Assembly (NCBI GenBank): GCA_964463485.1
Contig: CAYXDO010000162.1
Coordinates: 1-24,735 of the forward strand
From: CAYXDO01 sp964463485
Lineage (GTDB): Bacteria > Myxococcota > Kuafuiibacteriia > Kuafuiibacteriales > Kuafuiibacteriaceae
DNA length: 24,735 nucleotides
Direction of reading: 5' to 3'
Shown here piece after piece: positions 1-7,800 of this stretch. The stretch's first letter is position 1; the number at the start of each line of letters is the position of its first letter. Below the pieces are notes generated by a model that did not search any database, was not told the origin of the DNA, and saw only the letters and a program-made list of their open reading frames with translations. A program made the position numbers and the translations under genes.

Positions 1-130
1 TTCTGACCTCCGATTCTCACCTCCGATTCTGACCTCCGATTCTGACCTCCGATTCAGACCTCCGATTCAGACCTCCGATTCTGACCTCCGATTCTGACCT
101 CCGATTCTGACCTCCGATTCAGACCTCCGG
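1..130. repeat. 13-bp tandem repeat array (10 copies)
   Basis: Ten head-to-tail copies of a 13-bp unit, consensus TTCTGACCTCCGA, run without spacers. Copies begin at 1, 14, 27, 40, 53, 66, 79, 92, 105 and 118. Variation is limited to one site: copy 2 has C for G at position 5 of the unit, copies 5, 6 and 10 read TTCAG instead of TTCTG, and copy 10 ends in CGG. The array begins at the window edge, so it may continue to the left. A 13-bp period is not a multiple of three, which argues against a coding repeat. It is a minisatellite-like array of unknown function. Confidence 0.95.
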
Positions 131-252
131 AAATCGGACCGGGGTCGCACGAATTTGCGGGCGGAATCTGGATCCGGAGGTCGCTGCGGAATCGGCTACA
201 CTCTCCTGACGCGTTCTCGGGCGCCGCGAAGACCTGCACCGCCGGCGCGCCT

Positions 253-284
253 AGCTGTCACAGCGGGCCCCCGCTGTGAGAGCT
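253..284. repeat. 32-bp near-perfect palindrome
   Basis: The arms are AGCT-G-TCACAGCGGG on the left and CCCGCTGTGA-G-AGCT on the right, separated by CC. Fourteen of fifteen possible pairs match, with a single G-G mismatch at 257/280. The two-base centre means an RNA hairpin would open the innermost pairs to form a loop. No T-run follows on either strand, so it does not look like a standard intrinsic terminator. It could be an operator, a cruciform or recombination site, or a terminator without a U-tract. No protein family can be assigned to it from sequence alone. Confidence 0.7.
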
Positions 285-1057
285 AAACTCAGGTGAGTCG
301 TTACTGAGCATTTCCGACCGCCCACCGAAAATCGGTCACAGGGGGCGCGGCTTGCGTTTGCAGGCACGGCTTGAATTTGCAATTCGCCATGTGGGGCCGC
401 GAGCATCCTCGTGGCTAGCTACCAACCAGGGCGGGGGCGGAGGAGGGGCACTGGCATCATGGCGGGCGGTCCTCTACTCGATGAAGGATCTATCGAGGCC
501 AACGCCGGCTCTTCGTTCATCGGTGGCGGCGGCGTGTCTGGTGTCTCTGTGTCCAATGTGGGTCGGATCAGCGTAGCTGGCGGCAGCGCGAATCTGTGCC
601 GAGAAATCGCTGCTGGACTGGAGTCTGAGGGGCCGTAGGTGGCGCGGGCGGGGGCAGCGGCATAATCCACATCATCAGCCCCTTGTTCTCGCCGTCCGGG
701 ACTGTCCGTCGATGCATCGGGACTCGGACAGCCATACATTCCGGACAGCTCTGGGCGGTCATGCTCACAACGGCGACCGGTGGTAACGGGTCGGGTGGCA
801 GCGGTGGCGGGACCGGGGGGCCGAGTGGATCGCTGAAGATGGTGCGCCGGAGTTCGTGTCGGACAGATCTCGGGCACGAGGCCCGCAAGACTGGTATGGT
901 TTCGGGCACGAAAAAACGCCCATCATCGAGTTCCAACGATCTGCGACCCGATTCTACGCATGCGGCCACGAGGACCAAGGCCTCACGGTCACGGCGCCAA
1001 CTGGATGTGTGCGTCATTCCGACGCAGTGCGGGTACCGGTATCCCGGACGCGCCATG
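285..1057. other. Region with no secure gene
   Basis: Several overlapping open frames of 70-190 codons exist on both strands here. None has a recognisable domain, a convincing ribosome binding site or a clear signal peptide, and proline- or glycine-rich low complexity dominates several of them. The only frame with contextual support is a minus-strand one at 568-1056, listed separately. From 285 to 567 I see nothing beyond unique sequence. Confidence 0.5.
568..1056 (-). CDS. Possible hypothetical protein, Pro-rich (weak)
   Basis: This frame would encode 162 residues. Its ATG lies one base after the TAG stop of the collagen-like lipoprotein gene (TAGcATG), an arrangement typical of translational coupling. 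The middle contains a run of Pro-Pro-x repeats (about residues 80-95) and a second Pro-rich run near the C-terminus. I recognise no family and see no signal peptide. Competing frames overlap it on both strands. It may be a real downstream gene, a decayed one, or chance. The spacing is the main reason for listing it. Confidence 0.25.
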   Translation of the reverse strand: MARPGYRYPHCVGMTHTSSWRRDREALVLVAACVESGRRSLELDDGRFFVPETIPVLRASCPRSVRHELRRTIFSDPLGPPVPPPLPPDPLPPVAVVSMTAQSCPECMAVRVPMHRRTVPDGENKGLMMWIMPLPPPAPPTAPQTPVQQRFLGTDSRCRQLR

Positions 1058-1855
1058 CTAGCGCGGCGGGATGCCGAAAACGAGTTTCCAAGGCTTCGCA
1101 TCCTCCCAGTCCGGCGGGACAGTGATCGGGATCAGAAGGTGTTTGCGATCGGTGTTCACCTGCGTATGAGTTTCGCAGGTTCGGCCGGGAACGATCCAGC
1201 TCCACGTGCCGTCGTTTGTGTCGACAGGGTCCGCGCGATACACGGTTCCGCTTGAATCGAATGCGACCGCAACAAACGGCGGAATGTCGTCCATGTAGAC
1301 CGTGCCTGTGCACCCGGGGTCCGAAAAGAATCGGGCGGATCGGAGTGACGCTCCCCGGGTGTTGTTTCTGTCGATGATGACGTTGTCGGGTGGTGGAACG
1401 TACGCCACTTCGGTCATCAAATCCCAACGTCCCAAGTAATTGTTTTCGTACTGGCCTCCGCTCACGAAGTAGCCCACGAACTCAGCATTGGATGTCGTCC
1501 AATACAGCCTCGAGGCTGCCGGGTCGCCAGGAGGGCCTTCTGGCCCTGTCGCTCCAGTGTCCCCTTTGTCCCCCTTCTCGCCCTGGGCGCCCGGATCGCC
1601 TCGCGGCCCCTCGGCGCCCTGGGGACCCTCGGGCCCGACCGGCCCCTGCGGCCCTTTCGGGCCTTGCGGCCCTGCGGGTCCTCGCATTCCTGCAACCGTG
1701 CTCGATGAGCTCGCGCCGACGCACTCCCAACCAACTTCTCCGTTTCGTTGACACTCAAAGTTTGCCGCGCACTCGTTCGCCTTCTGTCGGCAGTCGGAGG
1801 ACGAAGAACATCCGGAAGCGAGCACGAGTGCAGAAATAGTGAGCGCGCGGAGCAT
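1058..1855 (-). CDS. Collagen-like repeat lipoprotein
   Basis: The product has 265 residues. A hydrophobic N-terminus ends in a lipobox-like Ala-Ser-Gly-Cys, placing the lipidated cysteine at residue 16, so an outer-surface or periplasmic lipoprotein is expected. Residues 22-45 carry four cysteines (22, 29, 35, 45) that could form a small disulphide-bonded module. Residues 56-112 are 19 uninterrupted Gly-X-Y triplets, many of them Gly-Pro-Gln, Gly-Pro-Glu or Gly-Asp-Lys, the pattern of bacterial collagen-like triple helices. Residues 113-265 form a C-terminal domain I do not recognise, with Trp, Tyr and paired Cys. Bacterial collagen-like segments usually trimerise and project binding domains; a surface stalk is the inference here. 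It is divergent from the lipoprotein gene at 1995. Confidence 0.9.
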   Translation of the reverse strand: MLRALTISALVLASGCSSSSDCRQKANECAANFECQRNGEVGWECVGASSSSTVAGMRGPAGPQGPKGPQGPVGPEGPQGAEGPRGDPGAQGEKGDKGDTGATGPEGPPGDPAASRLYWTTSNAEFVGYFVSGGQYENNYLGRWDLMTEVAYVPPPDNVIIDRNNTRGASLRSARFFSDPGCTGTVYMDDIPPFVAVAFDSSGTVYRADPVDTNDGTWSWIVPGRTCETHTQVNTDRKHLLIPITVPPDWEDAKPWKLVFGIPPR

Positions 1856-1994
1856 CTCGCGATTCTACACTGACACCAGCTCTTTGCGGACCATCATAAG
1901 AGCGAATCCAAGCAGGCTTCGGCCGACCCATCATCGTGGGCGGCGCAGTGTTGGTGCAGCTTCCGCTGGCGGGAAATTCGTGCAAGAGAGAGCC
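1856..1994. promoter_or_regulatory. Divergent intergenic promoter region
   Basis: These 139 bp separate two lipoprotein genes reading outwards (ATGs at 1855 minus and 1995 plus), so both promoters should lie here or inside the neighbouring starts. I could not assign convincing -35/-10 boxes. A short inverted pair CCCA-TCATCG-TGGG occurs inside. The purine run AAGAGAGAG just before 1995 is a weak candidate ribosome binding site. Confidence 0.45.
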
Positions 1995-2999
1995 ATGCCC
2001 TACACGTCGGCCCGCTTCATGTCTGCTCTTGTCTCCCTTGCTCTCATAGCCGGCTGTCGCCATGCCATGATCCCTCCACCGGCGCTCGCCATGCCGGACG
2101 CGCGCGGCCTTGTGATTGGCGTGGGCGACGAGATCGAGATCAGCGGCGACGCCAAGTCCGCGGATGAGGTTGTCAGCGCGGTCAATGGGCTGTCGGCATC
2201 GTTCAAGAAACGGCTCATCCAGGCAGGTTTCGTCCTACCTGATGCGGAAACCGATAATTTTGACGTGCTGGCCCGACTCAGTGTCTCGACGTCTCAGGGC
2301 GTAGATGCCATCGAGATTGCGACAACGCTTCAACTCATCTCAAACGCGAAGGTCATCGACCAGTTCGTCACCACTTTCCCTCGGACCGAGGGCTCCGAGA
2401 GCGTCTACGTTACCTCGCAAACTTATCCAGACGTCGTCGGAGCAGAACTCTCGAATTATGTATGCACATCCGACGCCCTTGCGAAATTGGGCCACGGAAG
2501 ACGTGATGATACGGCGCCGGAGCCGGAAATATCGGTGACGACCGGCTCGGGGTTGGACCCGCCGGAGGATCCGAAGGCGAGTAATCGCACCGTTGCGGCC
2601 GTGTTTGACATCGAAGACCGCACTGGAGCGCTGGACCGCGCGAGCCTTGACCAGGCCGCTGATTACCTCGCCGCCAAACTTTCCGAGGAAGAACTGTTTG
2701 ATGTGATTCCTAGAGGCCAGCTCCGGGCGAGTCTCGCCGATCAGAAGAGGCAATCCTACAAGAGCTGCTTCGACGAAGCGTGCCAAGTGGAGCTCGGCAA
2801 AGCGCTTGCCGCCGAAGTGTCGATAACGACGAAGGCCCTTCGCGTGGGATCCAAGTGCTCGGTGACGCTTGCGGTGTACAACCTGCGTACCGAAACCGCG
2901 GCACAAGCGGCTACCGCAAAGTCGGAGTGTACGGCGGACGGCCTCACGGAGGCGATCGACGTTCTCGTGCAGCGTCTCCGGACTCAATCACGAAGATGA
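1995..2999 (+). CDS. Lipoprotein with LpoB/TolB-N-like domain
   Basis: The frame is open from 1839, but the ATG at 1995 gives a textbook lipoprotein signal: a short basic and hydrophobic leader ending in Leu-Ile-Ala-Gly-Cys, with Cys at residue 21 of 334. Residues about 50-180 form a domain I cannot place. Residues about 197-334 begin with Arg-Thr-Val-Ala-Ala-Val-Phe-Asp-Ile-Glu-Asp-Arg-Thr-Gly and continue through a Cys-x4-Cys-containing stretch and an Ala-Glu-Val-Ser strand. This matches the pattern of the TolB-N/CsgG/LpoB-like fold found in many myxobacterial lipoproteins, whose members assist outer-membrane or envelope machines. The assignment is by pattern, not alignment, so the precise function is unknown. 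An ATG at 2019 would also keep the lipobox. Confidence 0.85.
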   Translation: MPYTSARFMSALVSLALIAGCRHAMIPPPALAMPDARGLVIGVGDEIEISGDAKSADEVVSAVNGLSASFKKRLIQAGFVLPDAETDNFDVLARLSVSTSQGVDAIEIATTLQLISNAKVIDQFVTTFPRTEGSESVYVTSQTYPDVVGAELSNYVCTSDALAKLGHGRRDDTAPEPEISVTTGSGLDPPEDPKASNRTVAAVFDIEDRTGALDRASLDQAADYLAAKLSEEELFDVIPRGQLRASLADQKRQSYKSCFDEACQVELGKALAAEVSITTKALRVGSKCSVTLAVYNLRTETAAQAATAKSECTADGLTEAIDVLVQRLRTQSRR

Positions 3000-3263
3000 G
3001 TGCGTCTCGAAGGCGCTCGACGCCAAACTCTGGGTTGACGGCCTGTTCCGTCGACCCTGTTGCGGCCCGGAGCTCTCGCTCGACGACCCGCGGAGCGGCT
3101 TCCTTCAAACTCGGCGCGATCATCTCGGTCGGTCTGAGGAGTCGTCACGACCCTGCGATAAGTAGCCGCAGGGCGGTCCAAGACGTGGTCGGGCCTTCGC
3201 GCCAACTAGCCGCAGGCAAGATGCCGGCGGTCCCAGGGTGGCCGGACTCGTGCGTCCGCGGCG
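3000..3263. other. Convergent intergenic region
   Basis: This 264-bp gap lies between the stop of the plus-strand lipoprotein and the stop of the giant minus-strand gene. It holds the REP-like repeat pair described separately. Frames crossing it are extensions of shadow frames. No clear U-tailed terminator hairpin was found for either gene. Confidence 0.6.
3164..3233. repeat. REP-like imperfect palindromic repeat, two copies
   Basis: The unit begins TAGCCGCAGG and ends GCGGTCC. The copy at 3207-3233 has an insert between these ends that forms an imperfect hairpin at 3210-3230: CCGC pairs with GCGG, GGCA with TGCC, one A/G mismatch, loop AGA. The copy at 3164-3179 has the same two ends directly fused and lacks the central segment. 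The pair looks like one full and one internally deleted copy of an intergenic palindromic element. Genome-wide copy number cannot be judged from one window. Confidence 0.55.
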
Positions 3264-4895
3264 TCATCCGGAGACTCTTCCGGCCTTCTCCCAGAGCTTC
3301 ACCATGGCTCCCGGCAGCTTCTGCGCTAATTGCGACAAATTTCTTGCGTACAACCCATGTTGCCCGAACCGCTGCACGGCCTTGCACTCCGGCGTGACTC
3401 CGACCGTCAGCATCGCGTACCCGTCCTTGGCCGCTTGCTCCATCACCGCCTGAGTTGCAGGCATGCCCTGCCCGTCCGAGAACCCAATCACCAGACCCAC
3501 GTCAGCCGCGGTCATGTTCAACAAACCCACCGCCTCCGTCGCGCCTCGCTCGTCATCCGTCGCGTCGTGGCTCGCCGAGACCTGGTGGAGCAAGTGCGCC
3601 TTGGCCTCGTCCGTCCAGTCTTGCTCGAACCCATGGTGCAGCCTCACCTTGTCCGAAAAGCCGATCACCGCGAGCTCGACGTCCTTGTCGAGCGCCTTGA
3701 GCGCGTCCGCCGTCGCGATCAACGCTTCGACGTTCGCTCGCATCTTGGCCGTATCCCCCATCGAGCTCGACTCGTCGATCTGCAGCACCACTCTCGCCCG
3801 CGTCTCCTCCTTGGGCCGCTTGCGCTTGAAGAGCCTCATCACCGGGACCCCTTGCTCGAGGCCCACGACGTACATCGGCAGCTGCTCCTCGTCGAAGAGC
3901 GGCCCGCTCAGTTGCTTTCTCTCCCACTCGGTCGAGCGCGACCTCGGGAGCGACTCGGCCATCGCTTCCCTCAGGCTCTCGATGATTCCCTCGCGCTCAT
4001 GGCGGTCTCGGAGACCGCGTACTTCTCGCAGCGCCTGCTTGAACGCCTTGGTATGCTCGACGCCGTCCTGCACCTTCTCCAGGCTCTTCAACGCTCGATC
4101 GTACTTTCCGCGATCGACGAGGTTTTGGAGCGCTCGGCGCGGACCGGCCGTCCCCAACACCATCGAGGGGTCGCTCATCCCAGGGACCGGCTGCGAAATC
4201 TCGAGGGAGCTCGCCATCGGACCAGGTGACTCCGCGGAGATGATCGGGAGCTGATTGTCGGTGACTCCGACACCCTGCACGGTCGCGTCCACCGTCCCTT
4301 GGAACTTACCTTCGTTGGCCACGATCGTCTTCTGCAGGAGCTCGCCGGCTGTCTTGACGGCGCCGGCAAACGAATTCGAGTGCGCCCCGAACTCACCCGC
4401 CACCGCCTGAGTGTTCTGCGCGGACCCGAAGCCTTGCACACACACGCCGACGCCCTGCGCGCGCAGAGTGTCGATGTAATGTCGCACGTTCGTGGGGTTG
4501 TCGATGTACGCGTCGGTCAACAGGAACACGAGCTTGTTGTTGCTCTTCTTGGTGAACTGACCGAGCGCCACCTGCATGGGTCCGATGAAGTCGGTGCCTC
4601 CGTCGGGCACTCCGGTGACTCCGTAGACGACGTTCGCGACGTCGTTGTCGAGCCGCTCGGCCATGGGTTTGTGGACGAAGATCTGGAACCCACCCGCCGA
4701 GTACGCGGCCTTGGTGATTCCCGAGGAAGGCCCGCCAAAACCCACGACCGAACAGTTGGACTCTCCGCGCATGGTCGCCGCCATCATCACCGCGAGCGCG
4801 GCGCGCTCCTGGTCGATGATTCGGGAGTCTCCATATTTGTCGGAGGTCGACCCAGACTGGTCGATCACGAACGCGATCTCTGTATTTGGGAACTT
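3264..4895 (-). other. Tandem vWA domains of the giant protein
   Basis: vWA1 (about residues 3620-3800) carries Asp-Gln-Ser-Gly-Ser at 3629-3633, the T-loop Gly-Gly-Thr-Asp with T3718, and Thr-Asp with D3745. vWA2 (about 3985-4160) carries Asp-Glu-Ser-Ser-Ser-Met at 3991-3996, T4063 in Asp-Ala-Thr-Asp, and D4091 in Phe-Ser-Asp-Gly. Both therefore retain all parts of the metal-ion-dependent adhesion site. A connector of about 180 residues with a charged helical segment separates them. In midasin and in MoxR-vWA pairs, this domain binds the client or contacts the ring. Confidence 0.85.
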
Positions 4896-7800
4896 CCGAA
4901 GCGTCGTCGCCATCTGGTCGACCAGATCGGCGTGATCGTCCACGAACTTCTCGAAGTCGTTCTTCGGCTTGTCGACGCCGCCTTCGAGCTCGGCGGCCCG
5001 GGCCTCCGCGATCGCCTTCTCGAGGTCCTTGCGGATGCCGGTCAGCCCTTCGGTCGAGAGCTCGACGCGCGTCATGTGATCCGCGCGCTCGGTGACTTTG
5101 CCGTCGGCGAGGTCGGGTCGCTTCACGTCGAGCACGTCGTTTCGATTCGGAGCCTTCAGACCCTTCAGCGCCTTGCCGGTGCCTTGGACTCCGCCTTCCT
5201 CGAGCTCCCCGTCGATCCGACCGGGCTCGTTGCTGCGACCGCCCAACACGGCCAAGCCGTCTCGAGCGCCAGCTACATCGATTCCAACGCCGCCTCGGCC
5301 CCCGCCGCCGAGGAGCTCCTCGACGCGGCTGCCGACGACGACTCGCTTGATCTCGGTCGCCGCCTTGCTCTTCGCCTCGACGAGCTCGGGGAAGTGCGAT
5401 TTTTCGACCTCCGCCAACTTCGCGGCGAGCTCGTTTCGGCTCACCTTGGTGAGTGCGACAATCGCCTCGACCGCGCCTTCGGCCCAACTCACGAAGTCTC
5501 GACTCAGGTGGTCCTTTCGCGCCCGGTCGATTCGCTCTCGGGCGCGACTCATCAGCTTACTCAGCCGCTCGGGAGCTGCGCTCACGGCCATGAGTTGCTC
5601 GAGACCCTTCTCGAGGGGGAGGAGCTCGGCTTTGAGGGCCTTGGCCTCGGCGCCGAAGGTGCCGCTGTCGGCGGCTCTGGCGGTGAGCCCCTCCGAGAGC
5701 TTCTGGAGCTCCTCGGCGAGCAGGGTCGCGGCCGGCCCGGTCATCTTCTGGCTCGCGTCCGTGGTGGCGGCGCGGAGGTCCTTGGCGAGCTCGGCCAAGC
5801 TCAGCTTCTCCTTGACTGGGTCGTAGCTCAGGAACCGATCCCGCGCCTCGATCAGCCGCAAGCGCGCGTCGCGGACGTCGCCGAGGTAAGTCGTACCTTC
5901 GAGACGCAGCCGGTCTTCGGCGCGCGCGAGCTTTCGGTCGAGGAACGCGCGGCGGAGCTCGCTGATCGAGAGCGAGAGCTCCTTGCCGGCCTTTCGGACG
6001 GAGCTCGGCTCGTCGAGGTCTCCGAGCAGCTCCAGCGCTTTCTCACAGTGGTCGAAGAGCGCGGCCTCACCGCCGGCCTTTCCGAAGATCGCCTCGAACG
6101 ACTCGGTGAGCTCCTCGAAGCGCTCGACCTGCGCCTTGGCCAGCTTCTTCGCGCCCGCCAGCGCGTCCCCGAGATCGAGGAAGCCGGCGTGCAGGTCCGA
6201 GAGCGTTTGTTCGGCGGCGGGCCCGCCGGAGAGCCGGTCGAGCTTGGCCACGGCGCCCTCCACGGAGGTCACGATCCCTTTCGCGGTCTGGGCGTCGCCG
6301 GGCGACAGTGTGTCGGCCAAGCCAGAGAGGCGAGCGCGGCCGTGTGCGAGGAGCGAAAGCCGCGACCACGCGCCGACCAAGTCCTCACCGTTGCCGATCG
6401 TCTCTAGCGCCGAACCGATCTCTGACAGCAGCGTGGGCGTCGACTTCTTGGAAGCCTTGCCGCCTGCAGGCTCTGCGAGGAGCTCGCCGAGCGCGGCTTT
6501 CACTTCGGACACCACGACGAGCGCGTCGCTGGCCCAGCTATAGGCGAGCTCGTGGAAGCGGTCGCTCGCAAAGGCCGCGGCGAGCGAACGCGCGCCGGAT
6601 ACGGACGCAGACAGCTTGGCGCCGAGCGCGGGCGGCACGGACTCGTTGGCGCGCAAGGTCTTCTCGACCTCGCGCATCGCGTACAACGCGTTGCCCACGT
6701 CGGCACGGACGCCACGGAAGGCCGCGCCCCCGAAGCTCAGGAGATGCTCGAGGTCTTCGGTGCACTGGCTCAGGTCCTTGACCCGACGCGCCAGCACGCC
6801 GTCGCGCAGGCGCCCTTCGAGCGTCTCGAGCGCTCCGCGAAGCTGATCGGAAGATTCTCTTACGCCCTCTAGGCTCTTCGTGACGACGTCGGAGAGGCCT
6901 TCGCCGAGCTTTCGGACGTCTTTGCGAGCGGCGACGAGCTCCTTGGAGGGCTCTTCGTCTGAGTCCTCGGACACCTTCTTGGTGTCGATCTCGACGACCC
7001 GATCGAAGTCGAGCTCGATGATTTTGAGGTCCGTCGATCGCGTGACGAGCTCGAGCGGATCGGTGGGCCCAGAGCTCCGTTCCGCGGCGCGCTCGATCCA
7101 GGTCTCGAGGCTGCGCGCCTTGGTGGCGCCGAGGTCGGTGGTTGCTTCCCGCTCAGCCCTCACGAGGACGTTCTTTTCGAGGCCTTCCGCGGCCTCGGTC
7201 TCTTCCGCTGCTTTGGCGCGCGCGCCGAGCTCCTCGAGCATCTTGGCGGCGGCGCCGGTCTCGAGCTTGAGCTTGCTGCCATCTTCGCCGGAGAGCTTGG
7301 CGAGCTTCGCGGAGAGCTCTTCCATCTCCGTGCGAACGGCGCCGAGGAGCGCGGGGAGCTTGTCGCCCAAGCCCAAGCCGTCGATCTTGGAGATCGCGGA
7401 GGCGAGCGCTTTGATCGCCTGCTTCTGGGTCGCGCCGGTGATCGGCGCGGCTCGAACGATCTCCGCCGAGCGCATGACCGCCTCGAGCACGGGCGCGATC
7501 TCGAGCCCGACGCCCACCTCTTTGGCGACCTCGGACGAGAGGAGGTCGGCGCTCTCGGAGAACGCGGAGACCCCGAGCAAGGTCTCTTCGAGGTCGGCGC
7601 TGTTGGCGAGCTGGCCGAGGACGCCGCGGAGGTATCGCTTGACCTCGGCGTTGTCTTCATTGTCCGCCAAGGCCGCGAGCTTCGCGTAGCGGGTCGCGAG
7701 GTCGCCGAGGTTCTCGGCCGACACGAGCCGCGAGGCGAGCTCGTCCGTGGCTTTTCGATGATCACCGATCGGCGCGAAGCTCGGCAGCTTCGCCAGCCCG

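Noticed and set aside
1..130. CRISPR array
   Set aside because: The 13-bp units abut without spacers, and there are no cas genes in the window.
1488..1751. Plus-strand Pro/Gly-rich frame with collagen-like appearance
   Set aside because: It is the complement of the Gly-X-Y repeats on the minus strand, which has the lipobox and proper gene structure.
2340..2987. 215-codon minus-strand frame opposite the 1995-2999 lipoprotein
   Set aside because: Antisense to a gene with a clear lipobox and domain pattern; no features of its own.
4393..5487. 364-codon minus-strand frame overlapping the giant gene in another frame
   Set aside because: Out-of-frame reading of the same coding sequence; product is extremely Arg-rich, as expected from a shifted GC-rich frame.
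4299..6407. 702-codon open frame on the plus strand, opposite the giant gene
   Set aside because: It is fully antisense to the linker and vWA region of a well-supported gene. In high-GC genes, long antisense frames arise from codon bias. The product is Arg/Leu/Glu repetitive with no recognisable domain.
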